64,000 bases of DNA. Origin: Intoshia linei (lineage: Eukaryota; Orthonectida; Rhopaluridae). The DNA lies in the NCBI GenBank assembly GCA_001642005.1, contig LWCA01000057.1, positions 1-64,000 of the forward strand, in the 5' to 3' direction. A program made the translations under genes and the position numbers. Position 1 is the stretch's first letter, and every line of letters starts with the position of its first letter. Positions 25,163-39,100 of the stretch are shown here, piece after piece. The notes beneath the pieces were generated by a model. It saw only the letters and a program-made list of their open reading frames with translations. It was not told the origin of the DNA and did not search any database.

Positions 25163-27543
25163 ATACAATTATATTTATTTATTTTTATTAATTTAATTAT
25201 TTGATTATTTTAATTTTTAAGTTTTCAATTTGAACTTTTCAACAAATAAATGTATCAAGATCTTCAATCTAATTTGCGAGAAACTGAGTTTATTTTCTGG
25301 CAACTCTGATTACGTATGTAAAATTTTACATGTATACAAATGTTTACATGTAAATTAAAATATACAAATTGTATAGTACAATTGTATTTACAAACTTTAA
25401 ATATTCATTTAAACCTTCAAATATGGTTGTTTTTAAGGTTTATATTTGAAACAGAAGACTTAATCTGAAAAAATACAACGAAACATTATTTTCCCATTTC
25501 AGGTCTAAAATTTAGAATCGAACTGTAAATAAACTAAATTCTGGGATTATTATTTTTTCGATATGATTTATGTAGAAGCATGTCAAAAATATAACAAAAA
25601 ATGGTCTTGTAGTTCAGGTATTCTGAATGTAGTTGGTGTGAACCTGAGATTCACAGATAAAATTTTCGTAACATTTTTTTATGTACAAATATGCATTATT
25701 TTGAAAATGAATTGGAAAAATTATTCAGAGGTCGAGTCTCAGAATTATATTACATAAATATATAAATTCCATTTAATTAGGTTTCTAGTAAAAGTAAGAA
25801 ATCAGTAAATATGTCCGAAACATGAAATACAATAATTAGGATGTGGATTGAAAGTAAACTTTAAAAGGCAAAATAAAGTAATGAGATAAAATAAAATTGT
25901 TAATGTGTAAGCCTCAATCAAATATTTAAATTTAATTATTGGAATATTAATTTATGGATATACAGACAATCTTTATTTAGATGATAAATTAGAGCTATAA
26001 ATAATTTAAGATGAAAATAAATGAATTATCATAAATCATTAGTTTGCTCAATATTACTATATTCCAGAGTATTATTGCAGTAGCCTTCAAGCGATATATA
26101 GAATAACAAAAATGTTAATATGTACTACATGTTAATGTATATTTAAATAATTGTAATGTTCATAATAAGACGGTAAAACAATCCAATATATTTTGATTGT
26201 AAAAGATTTCAATAAGATAACATATAATCAAGAAATTTTATGTAAATTTCTGTATTAGTAAACAACAGTATTTTAAATGTAGTTGATTCAATGGGTCTAT
26301 CGAAACATTCAACCCTAATATGCCCGTTAGGCCAGAGCCGAATCTACCCAACTCGAAGTCACCGAAAATGGAAAAAGAGCCCGCAAAGCCTCGCCCTCGG
26401 CAGAGTTAGGTTTGTTTGTACAAAGTACATAACAGTCAAGCCAGTGATATAAAATTCTAGGACCTTTTTCATTTTTAAAAAAAAGATAATTTGTGGTTTT
26501 GACTGAGGTGTGCATTTCTGAGGCTGATATTTACGACAATATTAATGATTTTAATACGAGTCCCTGTATTTATGTTTTATTAAATTTTTGAGCTAATTTT
26601 TTTTTAAACAAAAGGGCAAATTGGATTTTTGACCCTGAAGGAATCAAAATCGGAAACTAAAAATAGACATCAACAACCCTACGAGAAACTGTATAAAATA
26701 TGGGTTTTTTAAATTCTATGACTGTTAATATTTTATATACAAAAAAAATTTTTTAAATTTTGAATTTTGTTTGTCAGTAAAAAATTAATGGTAATAATAA
26801 TACTTTCCAATATAAAAAATATTTCTTAGTACGCAAATAAAAAAATTATAATACATTAATACTATTTGAAAATTCAGGCCAATAAATATACATTGTATAT
26901 TGTATATTATACAATGATTATTGTGCAGCTAAGTTAATACTTTTTTGAAAAAGTGTGTATTGTAAAATAATAAAAAGTTAGAAATTTACAAAACTACAGA
27001 ACATAGGTTACATGCTACATAATTGATTTCAGGAGTTAGGATTGTAAATATAAAATTTGTAAGTTAAAGATAATGTGTTTGACTTTTAAAAAAATTGAAT
27101 CTGTATCAAACCAATAGTGACAATTGGAAAAATTTAACAAAAACTAGACTTCATTGAAAATTTGGCATGCAAGCGAGGGACATTGGGTATTTAACAAGAA
27201 TAAACAAATAGTATATATCAAAATTACATTAAGTAGGATGAATTTTATTTGAATACAAATATTTGTAAATTTATATTTGTTCAGTAGTCTATTGAAAATC
27301 CCCACAATGTGCGTTTTGTACATTTAACGTAGTAAAAATTTGATTGATTACCTTCGAAACCTGAAAATACCAAGAGATGAAAAGAATGAAAGTAAATGCG
27401 CGTTTTGAATTTTAACGTTACACGAAGCCAATCAATATATACCGTTTATTAAAAGTTTGACGTAACTACATAATTTATACAAAACTAGTAATTGTAACGT
27501 GTGCGCCACTTCAATCATAAATAAATTTGTAATTTTTATTGAA
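25163..27543. other. Intergenic with repeat fragments
   Basis: No gene seen. A fragment of the dispersed family lies at about 26390-26700 (ctcggcagagttaggtttgt, then the 'ggtttttgac' type blocks). The last few hundred bases upstream of 27544 should contain the LKB1 leader and promoter; no motif is distinctive. Confidence 0.45.
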
Positions 27544-30500
27544 ATGTATAGTGATGATGAAGATGGAAATAACAAGCAAAGAGATAAACCTAAAAACGAA
27601 CCTCATAAGATTTTTTCAAAGATTTTTAAATTTTCGGACAGGAACCGAAAAAGCAAAACACCAGACCCAAATTATTTACAACAAAACCATCTCAAACCAG
27701 AATCGCCTTCAAATTTGGAAAGGAACAAATCAATTGGGTTTAGTGTATATTTGGATGAAGATAAGATGAGCCATGACTCTGATAGTACCGATGACGATAA
27801 CAATGTTTCTAATCTATACTCTAACAATTATCCATATCAATGCATCGACGATACTTTTTATAGAGATAGAATCGATTTTGGGCCTAGAAATGAAAATATT
27901 ATCAATAGACGACGTACAATTAACAGCACTGTCACCGATTATTTTGGTCCAACAGCTGTAGGCCCACATCAAGTTTATATTGACACACAACAATACAATA
28001 TTTCTTCTAAATCTCTCACTTTTAGTCAATCTTTGAGATCCTATCGCCCTCCCAAGATAATAAACAACTATCTCATTTGTGGTCTTTTAGGCTCCGGCAC
28101 TTTTGGTACAGTTCATGAATGTATTCATATTTATACTCTCAAGAAATGTGCAGTCAAAATTTTTGACGAGAAGCGTGTGCAAAGGATGATAAATGGTAAA
28201 AAAAATATTGAAAGGTTTTTATTATTTTATCTCAATGCTATTTTTAAATTAATTTCAAAAATTCACACATCTTGAAATTTATCGTATATTATTTGCGTTT
28301 GCTCATTTTTTCAATGTCAAAAAAATTAGTACAATGAATTAATTTATTGCAATACATTATTATATTACATAATGTAGGTCGGATTGGTTTTTATAATTAG
28401 TATCTGCGATCTATAGTACTATAATTTGCAAAATTGTATTTTTATGATTTATGAAATTTTTATAGCACTAATGTTTACTTTTAGCTCAAATCCATACATT
28501 GAAAATTTTACTTTTATGTAGACTTTGTTGAAACTGTTATATTACTTTTTATAACTATTTAAAATATTGGAAAGTGTCGCAGTTGTGTCTTGTTCTATTT
28601 ACATAAGTAAAATACTTTGTAAACCTTAAAATATAGCTATTACATGTATTTAATATTGCGATTTATAACTTTTACGTTGATTTTTAAATTAATGCTGTTT
28701 GTACAAGTCAAGTACAGATGAACATTTTTTAACTTTTTTCATTTTAGACGCGCACATTTTATTACATTTATAATTGGAATTCATAGATGTAAATAAATAA
28801 ATATTTTTTGTGAATCTTGGAATAATTATCGTTCCATTTATAATTGAAAAGTTTCATTATATTATTATTTCTAGCACCTAGTACATGTTCTCTCAGTATT
28901 CCTTGTTGAATATTTTATATCTCAAATTTGTTTGATATATTTATTATTGCAATTTAGTTAAGTTTCATCACACCAGTGCCAATTTATTGTTATGTAGTAC
29001 TAGTTCAGTTGAGACTTTTCTTTGACCCAGATTCAGAACTACCGTAGCGGAGACTCTTTCGGCTTCTTAGAAATTTTTGTAAAATGGGGTTCATTTTTCT
29101 AATTTCAGCATTGCAAAAATATTTTTCAACATCATATCTGTCAACTCCCGGCTAGGGTATATGACAACAGACCATTCTAAATGAAAGGATAACATTAGAA
29201 AAAAATTTAGTAAATTAGCAACACGTCAAAAAATTTTCACTCCAACAGAGGAAAGCTGAAAAACCTCAGGCTACCGCTGAATTAAACAGTGGTCCCAATT
29301 CAAATAGTGTATAGACTCCCATTTCAAAATATTTATTTTTTTAGATCACAAAGGAAACATGAAATATAAAACATTTATGAAAAAATTAAACGTTTTTTCT
29401 CATAAGATTTGGTAAAATCGTTTTTTTTTTTAAAAAAATATTGGAAAAAGGGGATTTTTCCGTTAAACTTTAAGGGTTGATAAAATTGGATGTTTTATTT
29501 TGTGGTTTGATTAGGTGAATTTTTCTCATAAGATTTGGTAAAATCGTGTTTTTACTTGAGGTTTTGAAATGGTATTTTTTATTAATGGTTGGATAAAAGT
29601 GGGATTTTTCAAATAATAATGTCGCAGTTGTCTAGGATTTTGGACAAATTCCCAACATCTTGCTACTCTGTTAATAAGTACAGATTAAAAATAAAAACAA
29701 ACAAAAGTTGATAAAATTTTTTTTACATTTTATTTAAATTTCACGGACCACATGTATATAGTTTTGAACCGCCAATCGGGAATCACTGGTATAGAGGAAC
29801 CATATTTTTTAATTTATATCTAGGGAAGTACAATTTTCCTCTGACCCGGTTTCAATGTTGGCTCTCCCAGATTATGTGGCATTGTATCAACTCAAAATTT
29901 TTGATAATAGGGTATCGATCTTGGTAGGTTCGGCGCTGGTGCGCTGTATTGAAATATTATTTCATATCGAGTTGGTCTCATGGAGCCACCGACATAGTTA
30001 TAGATACATAAGTCTAGTTTCTTAAACGTAAATCTTGATCTTTGTTAAATAATAGTAAAATTTATCAAACAGTAATTTGAGCTACAACTAAGTATAATGG
30101 AACTAAATGTATGAATATTTTCTCTTTTTTAAAATTTTAAGTATAATTTAGACTAGATTTTAGTTGGCATTTATGTTTTAAATTCAAGGATGGTTATTGT
30201 AAAATTTTTATTTTTAAATTTAATTTAATTTAGAGAATTGGCTTCTCTTGAAAAAATTAAAAATCCATACATTATTTGTTTGATTGATGTTTATCGAGTT
30301 TCAGAAAAAAATAAACTCTACCTTTTTATGGATCACTGTGAAATTGATTTGCACTCTCTTATAGGACTTTGTAACAACGAATCACTATCAGAATGGCGTA
30401 CTCATCGGTTTTTATTATATTTACATGTTAATGTTCATTACTGGGTATGACTATCACTAAAATATCCGAACACGATTGGCTTTGATTTTACGGGGCAAAA

Positions 30501-31897
30501 TATAATGATAAAATTAATTTTAATAAATAAAATATAATATATTACAATATTGTACCAAGGACCGTGGAAAGCCAGTAGTAGGGCCGATCAGATGGAAATT
30601 GTAGGCCCTATAATTTTTTTTTAAAAATGGGATGTCTATACATTCTTTAATCGATCTTTGACATACTTAAGAAATTTTACAACAGTAACTATTAATACAT
30701 TAAATTATTGGGCCTCATGATTGTAGGCCCGGGCCATATTCCCCTGTCCACGGTCCTGGTAATACCTAATAATCATTAGGTAATTTACATATTAAACTTT
30801 TTTGTGTATAAAACATCAGATTCATATTCATAAATTGGATAAAATTCATATTGAATATTCAACCCTTAATATATAAAAATGTAACATTTGTCTCTAACCA
30901 TTTATTTAAAAATCTAAAATGATTTATATAAATCTAAAATTTAATTTCAATTTTTTATTGTAGATATTTTACACAATTAGTGGAAGCTGTCGAATATCTC
31001 CACAATATATACATAATTCACAATGATATCAAACCGTCCAATATTTTAATTACTAGGGAAAATTGTATAAAATTGGCCGATTTTGGAACAGCAACAGTAA
31101 ATTTTTAATCGTAAAATATGATTTATTTTAGATTATAAATAACATGTCCCAAAATGATATGATTAGTAGCAGCGAAGGAACTCCAGCTTTTCAACCACCA
31201 GAAATTGCTCAAGGAAGAGTTAATTATAACGGGTTTAAAATCGATATATGGACTTTGGGAGTTACATTGTAATATTTTATTGACCGAAATTGCATTTAAT
31301 TTTTTGTAGATACTATATGACGACTGGAATGCTTCCATTTAATTCCGAATGTGTATTAGAATTATACAATTGCATAGAAAGGTGCGACTTACAAATTCCA
31401 AATTATGTCGAAAAACACATAGCTGACCTTGTAGTAAATATAATGAAAAAAAACCCTGAAGATCGATTCACCCTATTACAAATAAAGCGTTGCATGTAAT
31501 TTCTGAGTTGATGTTAAACGTTGATAAATATTTTAGATGGTACACAACTGCTAAAAATGTACGGGAAGACAATGTTTGCATAGAAAAAAAAATGGAGGAA
31601 TGCGATTCGATAAACAATTTCATAATACACTTTCGGCAGCATTTAAATTATTGCAAGGAAAACAACATAAAAATTACCCATAACAACATGGATTTGGGTG
31701 CATCAAAAATAAACTGTAGAACTGAATTGCCCGATGTATATGACCCGCGTCTAGACGAATCGTTAACTGTGACACGTGAAACAAGTCTCGGCAACACATC
31801 TACTGTTGCACTGTCCAATGAAATTATTGAAACTCAAACTAAAAGAAAAAGCATTAAAAGTGATGGAAAATCGACGGGTAGTTGTAGAATTTTGTAA
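27544..31897 (+). CDS. STK11: LKB1/STK11 serine-threonine kinase, complete
   Basis: Master kinase that activates AMPK and related kinases, usually with STRAD and MO25. Exons 27544-28214, 30234-30407, 30964-31096, 31132-31268, 31310-31495, 31537-31897; 553 residues, all phases agree. A disordered charged N-terminus of about 170 residues precedes the kinase domain: glycine loop GSGTFG (183-188), CAVK Lys205, Glu225, catalytic loop [10 protein letters not shown] with Asp303, DFG Asp321, and [15 protein letters not shown] with [13 protein letters not shown], nearly diagnostic for LKB1 (human [15 protein letters not shown]). HRD is HND here; human LKB1 has HKD. The chain ends KRKS...SCRIL, a CAAX-type prenylation box at Cys550 as in vertebrate LKB1. 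Introns 3, 4 and 5 are 35, 41 and 41 nt; introns 1 (2.0 kb) and 2 (556 nt) contain mobile elements. An upstream GTG in the same frame is less likely as start. Confidence 0.93.
29287..29788. mobile_element. hAT-like non-autonomous element in LKB1 intron 1
   Basis: Starts cagtggtcccaattcaaata and ends cgccaatcgggaatcactg, whose reverse complement gives CAGTGATTCCCGATT, an imperfect inverted repeat. Related sequence ('cataagatttggtaaaatc') recurs at about 39045-40280 and 52030-52200. No convincing target duplication. Confidence 0.5.
30555..30759. mobile_element. Short TIR element in LKB1 intron 2
   Basis: CCAAGGACCGTGG at the left and CCACGGTCCTGG at the right form inverted repeats around a 205-bp non-coding core containing 'attgtaggccc' twice in opposite context. 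A partial relative (cagggccgtggaacgtctac) lies near 44993. No clear target duplication. Confidence 0.6.
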
Positions 31898-32002
31898 ATA
31901 TACCAATACCTGTAATCATTTTAACCACAAATTTTATATTGGAAGCAATTTTAACTCAAAATTTTTGTAAATTGTATCTTGTAAATGAAATTACAAGATA
32001 AT

Positions 32003-32008
32003 AATAAA
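32003..32008 (+). terminator. Possible polyadenylation signal of LKB1
   Basis: AATAAA lies about 106 bp after the LKB1 stop and 85 bp before the next ATG. In such AT-rich DNA the hexamer is expected by chance, so this rests mainly on position. Confidence 0.4.
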
Positions 32009-32092
32009 TGTAAATGTTTCCCGAGATATTGTATTGTTATGCGTTACCTGTGTTTATTGATTATATGATCACATCTGGATTGTTCCTGCAAT

Positions 32093-33025
32093 ATGGATAC
32101 TGTCGATAAAGAGTAACATTTTAAATGGTTAAATTTTATTGTTAGACGCGTTAGGTGTATCCTTGATAAACTTACTTATAGCCAGTTTGAAGAGTTTTCT
32201 GAAAAACAGTATCCTCTGGACAAGGAAAAAGTTGAAATTTTTTTATTTACTACTGGGTTAATTTAATTTTTAATTTAGAAAAATCAACTAATCAAAGAAT
32301 TGCAGGATAAACATTACAAAAACTACATGAATAAGGTATTAGAGGCTCAAAACTCTAGTGATGTTTGTTTGAGTTCTATATGTAGTGATGAACATTCTGA
32401 AAGTATAAATGTTGAGGATTCAAACAATAGTGATCTGTGTTCTCCAATAACTTTACCTGAAAAACATTTTGCAATACCAAAAATATGGTATACGGGTGAT
32501 ATAAATACTTTCAAGCGCGAACTGAAAAACTCTAATGATCGAATCACCATTGCATGCCTTTCCTATGCCATGGTACTTTTTTCCGAATAAATTGTAAATT
32601 TTTAGATATCGGTACCAACGTATAATAAAAAAAACACAATATTTTGGGAATTTGCAAGTGATCACTATGATATTGGATTTGGGTTGTATTTTGAATTTAA
32701 TGATTCTCCACCCGATAACATCGAAATTTATTATGCAGAGTCGTCTGATAATGAATCTCAAACAGACGACGATGTTAATTCTACTGAAAACGAGTCTTTT
32801 GTAAATAATTCTAGAGAAAATGATAAAAAAATCAGCGAAATTATACCACTGCGGAGGGTACTTAATTTTTGAATATTTTATACAATTACTTAGATAGAAT
32901 CTCACCGTAATATACAATGCGGATCTCATGAATATCCTTCAAAGGGGACGTACATGTTTAAATTTGACAACTCATACTCATTGTTTCGTTCAAAATTGGT
33001 TTATTTCAGAGTTTTTTCTACGTAA
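32093..33025 (+). CDS. ACBD3: ACBD3/GCP60-like Golgi protein lacking the acyl-CoA-binding domain
   Basis: Golgi scaffold; the mammalian protein binds PI4KB through its Q-rich helices and giantin through its GOLD domain. Exons 32093-32112, 32146-32230, 32279-32572, 32606-32857, 32894-33025; 260 residues. Introns are 33, 48, 33 and 36 nt. Residues about 10-50 (QFEEFSEKQYP, IKELQDKHYKNYM) match the Q-domain helices. The C-terminal half is the GOLD domain: PKIWYTGDI, IFWEFASDHYDIGFGLYFEF, an acidic Ser/Asp/Glu insert, then CGSHEYPSKGTYMFKFDNSY and SLFRSKLVYFRV at the end, all in the ACBD3 order. The family normally starts with an acyl-CoA-binding domain; the first ATG here is only 195 bp after the LKB1 stop and no such domain is encoded between, so it appears lost. 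The second donor (gttgaa) is weak. Confidence 0.88.
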
Positions 33026-33173
33026 TTGACTCATGTTTGTTGTAATTAAAATGTACCTATGAATTCAAAATTATTGATTTTTATATGTTTATTTATGCCA
33101 TGCTTTTTTTGTTTAACAATTATATTTTCTCAATTAAATCACAAAGAAAGTGTTACTCGTTCAACAAGTATAC

Positions 33174-36100
33174 ATGTCTAATTCATTAAATGAAAAGCAT
33201 GCCGAACATGTTACAGAATATTTGACTACAGGTCCGAGCATAATACATTTAATATTTGATTCATTTATTAGATGATCGTATAAACATAGATTTGAAAAAA
33301 CAATATCTCAATAAATGCAACCAGGTTGGGTGTTATACTGTTGGAATTTTATACAGAAATTGCATGGTCCAGAACCTTGAAATAATTAATAGAGGATTTC
33401 GTCTCTTAGAATTTCAAGTGTTGTGCAATTTTTTGGGGGTATCCTGATTTATGACATTGTCTTTATAATGAAACGTTTTAGCTGAGTAAATACATCAAAA
33501 CTGTAAATCTGGCAAATAATTGGATCAATGAGCCATTTAGTGGGCATATAGTCAATCTTATGTACAAAAATGTTAATATAAAAGTGTGGGTAATGATTGA
33601 TAAATTTAAAAAATATTCTTTTGATACAGAATCTTGCGGGAAATCGATTTGGCGATGAAGGGGTCAGAAGGATTTGCAATGCTGTATCAAACTGTCATCA
33701 TATTGAGTATTTAAATTTAGAAAGTAATTTTATGATGAGTATTGGTTTTTTTTAATTTAATTATTAATTAATCAATTTTTTTGATTTTTATACTTTAAAT
33801 ATTACATTTTTTGACTTGAAAAACATTCATATTGCATATTTCAATCAGAATTCACTGATTCAATTAATCAAATTACAATTAATATAATAAATCAATAATC
33901 TTTTAATCAAATCAATAATTCTATAATGTACAACGTAATATATTTAAACAACACATGTATCAAATTAATAGATTGTCAATTGAAAGAATCTGATTCGATG
34001 TACATCGCCTCCATGATTGCGGTTTTAAATTTATACTTCAGAAATATTGATTTTAGAGTAGTAGCTTCAGCTGGGACCATAATATTTTAATGATTATTTT
34101 TTAGAGAGTAGAAACATACAAGAACTTGCTTCGTCTAAAAAATTTTTAATTATAGTTTTGTCAGAAAATCACAAATTTTTTTTAAATTTATGCCATGATT
34201 TCATTGTAGACAGATTTGTAGACAGACAGATTTTAATACAATATTATAATTAATCCTTTACTTATATATTAATAAATGAAAATTATTACACATATAACAT
34301 ATTTATTATATATATTTTACATATTTATATAAATGTCTGTGTGTGTTTTTGTGTGTAACTATTTATTGAAAACATTGACAGTCACACGTTTTAAAACCCA
34401 CTTTCTAGTACAGTTTTACCCAGGACGTGTTTTTATCCATTTTTCAATTTTAGAATTTAAGTTCTTCAGGGTCAAAAACCCCATTTTTCCTTTTGTTTAA
34501 AAAAATAAAACCAAAAATTTAATAAAACATATACTCTGGAACGCATATCTTCATGATCAAAACTACAAATTACCCTTTGTTTTAAAAATTTAAAATGTCT
34601 TAAAATTTTTTTAAACATAAATTCTGGGATAATTTTTAAAATCATAAACATTATCATAAATGGAAACCTCACAAAAAATAATTTTCACGATCAAAACCAG
34701 ACATAACTATATTTTTTTTTAAATGAAAGCACCCTTGAAATTTAAAAAAATTTCAGATGGCACAGTTGTATTCTGTTAAAACATACAGACATTTCAATCT
34801 GAATAAGTGACGACTTCACGGTCAAAAAAGTTGTTTAATATTCATTTTTTTTATTTTGAAATTATTTTATTAACAAAAACAAAAAATTTGAAATAATTAA
34901 TGGTCCGAAAATTAAAAAAAAAAGATTACTCTGATAGACCTTATTCGAGTTGATATGGACAAAAAATTTCATCCCCAGAAATCTATGCAATTCCGGTGAT
35001 TAATAATTTATATTATCAAGCAATATTTTTCAAATATTTGCATTAACAATTTGGCAGAGCTAGGTGCTGTTTATACGAAGTATATAATAGTCAACTTAGT
35101 ACAATATAATAACCTGTATAATTAATAATTATACAATTCTGAAAATATTTTTAGTTATTTTTCAAAATTGGGGTTTTTGGTCCTGAACTTAAGGACCTTA
35201 AGATGTTTGTTTCTGAGACTGAAATTTATAATAAGTATCTTATAATTATAATTACATTATAATTCAATTTCTTTTAAAACATGTAATACAATTTGTATTT
35301 TTTAATTCTTGGTTTTAATTAATTTCTTATGAGTTTTGATTGAATATCTTCTGTGTGCCTCTAATATCTTATGTATGTTCCAATTTATTTCAAAAATTGA
35401 AAACCCAAGACTTAAAAATTTTTAATTCTCGGTTAATTTTTTTCTGAGGAAGCAAATAATATCAAATTCAATTTGATAAAATTGCTTCTTCACGGTCAAA
35501 ACGCAAACTCAAAAAAAGACAGTAAAAACTAAGTCTTTGAATTTAAAAAAAATCATACATGTTAGTTTTATAATATTTCTTTTAATTGATTAAACCAATT
35601 ACTGTAAAAGGTTGCTTATTCATGAAATAAAAGTAGTGATGTATATTGGTAAATTAAACCGACTTCTATTAGAAATTTATAATATGAGTTTTTTATCATT
35701 ATTATAAATTGTTCTCAGAATTTATTGTTAAACGATTTTTCACGATTAGTATTAATTTCCACATTACAGGTTGTAATTTTCACTCGCATGGGTTTGTTTG
35801 TTTTTCACTATCATTAATGTATAAAAATATTTAATAAAATCTTAGAACTCAAGTTCATTAAATGTTTTAAATATAAGCAACAATTTATTTGGAGTCGAAG
35901 GATCGAAAAATATTGCTCTAGGTTTGGGTAATATCTTTTATTTTCTAATCTGCAATGTTTTCATTTTACATTTAAATTTTTAATGTAATATAATAATTTG
36001 ATTTAGTGTAGATTATATCGTGGTGGTTAAAGTGTCTATTTTTAATTAAATTTTTGTGATAATCTTCAAAAATATATAATTGAAAATTGTTATATTCTGT

Positions 36101-39100
36101 TATTAATTTTGTAAAGATTTAATTTTAAGGTGGTAAATAATATATCTGCCAACTAATGAAAAATGAATTTTTGCGAAATATTAAATAACAGACTTACACC
36201 TATTGCATTTCATCTACTCATGCGGCAAATAAATATTTTGATTATCTGTAAAATTGTAAATATCCCCTATTTTTAGAATTTTTATAAAATATTTAAAATT
36301 AAATTGGTTTAAAAGTTTCCTTTAAAAAATAGAGAAGAGAGTTTTGTCCTTATATTTATAGTTACTTTAAGATAATTATGGTTTATTTAATTTTAAAAAT
36401 CCCTACGTAGACCCGCGGTCTTAACGTGCTACGAATTGATTTGAATGGTTGCAATAAGAACATTAAATTGTCCAAAAATAAGAAAAATTAAAAATTTATA
36501 TAATAATATAATGGTTTTGCAAAAACAGTAAATAATAGTTATTATTTTTCAAAAAAATAAATATTTTGAAATGGGCCTCCTTACACTATTTAAATCGGGA
36601 ACCACGTAAGCTATTATGGTAAATGTTTAGTTTACATAATGTCAATTTAACTAAAAAATTATCAATAAATATAAGCAGTGTACTGTTTTAAAAAAGGTAT
36701 TATTGGATCTTGTTACTACACCTGTTTTAATTTTAATATCAGTGATTTTAATTTAAATCGAAAAAGTTGTATCTGTAGAACACATATCCACGACTGGCCA
36801 CAGGCCAATAGTCATCCATGTTATGTAAAATATAAATAATTATATTTATTTTGATAGTTAAAAACAAAAGCCTAACAAAATTAAATGTAAGCACAAGTTT
36901 TGTTTCAGGATTTGGAGCAACATCTTTGATTAAAGCTATTGATGTATAAATATCTTAACCAGTGTTTCTTAGCCGTGGGCTAGACCCCACTGGCGGGCCT
37001 TCGATATTTTGATAAAGCCTGAGAAATTTCACGAATTTATTCAAATTATGAAACTTTAGATTAATCTAATGTCAATTCTGTACAATACTAGCTTGACTTT
37101 TATGTAATTCGTTCAAACAGTAGCTAGTTCTGCAAGTAGGATTTTTAAGTTAGATTTTCGACGTGAATTTATTTTTTAAGTATAATAAAAATGTGCCCTC
37201 GGTAGAGCTAGGTTCTGTTTGTACGTAGTACATAACAGTCAACCTAGTGTTTTATAAAATGCTGTAATTTTTTAAATTTTTCAAAAAACGGGTCATTTGG
37301 AGGTTTAAGCATGAAGATGTAAGTTTCTCAGGTTGAGATTGACGACAATAATAATTATGTTAAAACAAGTCCCAGAATTTATGTTCTTTAAAATTCTAGG
37401 ACTGATTTTATTATTTATTAACAAAACACATAATTTGTATTTTTAATCATAAAGGATCAATTTATGAAAATAAAATTTGCGATAATATAACTCTACAAAA
37501 TTTATTAGAAATTGATGTTTTTTAATTTTAGGACTTATTATTAACATTTATTCAAACGGTAACAAACACTGACATTCAATTTTATATAAGTAAAGGATTA
37601 TCATGTGTCATACCCAATATTAAGAAAAACTGTAAGAATAGCCAGGTTCAGTGATATCATTAATTCTATAAAATATATCTTATATTAGCTCGACTTTCGA
37701 CAATAAAAGCTTTCGATTAGTAATTTAGTAGAAAATTATAGTTTTATTAAAAAATAATCACTGAATTAATAATAATTCTTTTTTGACTGTTATATCACCC
37801 CAAAAAATGTCTTAACGGTCATTTTTTGGTGAAGTGGGGCTTAGCATAAAAAAGACTGGGAAACACTGATTTAAACTAAGAGTATATTGAAAGTACCAAA
37901 ATTGGGAGTAATCTTACAATATTTAATAATTTTATGAAATTAAAAATTTATAATTAAAAAAATGGAAAATTAATTAAAAAGTACTTTTAACTTTTAAAAT
38001 CTAATCAATATATATAATATCTATTAAATTGGTATAATTATCAATTCTATTTAAAGGAATGCATGACATTGAAATGGATAGATTTATCAAGTAATACAAT
38101 AGGTAATGATTTTAAAAATGCAAATAAAAAAATGTATTAATTTATTTAATTTTAGGTAGAATTGGTGCAAGAGTTATATCTGAAGTATTGGCTGATAATT
38201 CAAGTTTGATGCATTTAAATCTTTCAAATACGCGTTTGTGCGTTCAATCAATGCTATTATTATCAAGTTCATTTAAAACTAATCAAGGCTTAAAATATAT
38301 TAATGTAAAATTATTTATATATTTTATAATACAAATATTAATCAATTAGGTAGTAACGTTTAAATTTTATGGTCTTGGAAAGATTATATATATTGTTTTA
38401 CTTTATTTTTTGATGCAGTATAATCCTGTTTTAAGACATTATATCAATACTATAGATATATTTATCCTGTTAATGTAAGGTAGGTGGTGCTGTATTAGGG
38501 GCCAAACGCATATAATGTATTTAAATTGGAATTATTATATTATGTTTATTAAATATTTCTATTCATAATAATAATTTATTTTTTTATTTTTTTTTCTAGT
38601 TTTTATTCTACTAAATTTTTCAATGTTGACATTCAACTATTGAGTTGTTCAACTGCATCAAAATCGACAATTCCGGTAAGTTATATTTCGATTATGAACA
38701 ACGTTAAGTCCGATAATTTAACTTAAACTTATGTTACTAACATAAAAAATAATACATAGATTAATGATAAATGATCATTATATACATAAAACGTAAACCG
38801 TTAGTCCTAGAATTTTTTTTTAATTTTTCACAATATTAATACACAAATTGAAATATTTTAGGGTCATATTTGTCACCAAAGAGGGCCTGCACTCACCTAC
38901 ATTCGCTATTGGCTGTCTCATACATATTTTGCTCCAATTTACTTCGATTTTGGAGTACGTTTGTTAAATAATGATATAGTGCAGTGGTTGTAGGCACGGA
39001 TTTTTATTTCTATTTATATTTCTTCCCTGTCTGAATATACAATTAAAAAGGTCAAAAAAATAAGGGATCCGTACTCCATTGGAATCGGGAACTACTGATG

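Noticed and set aside
26327-26515. 62-codon open frame, minus strand
   Set aside because: It lies across a fragment of the dispersed repeat (ctcggcagagttagg), so it is a chance frame in repeat DNA.
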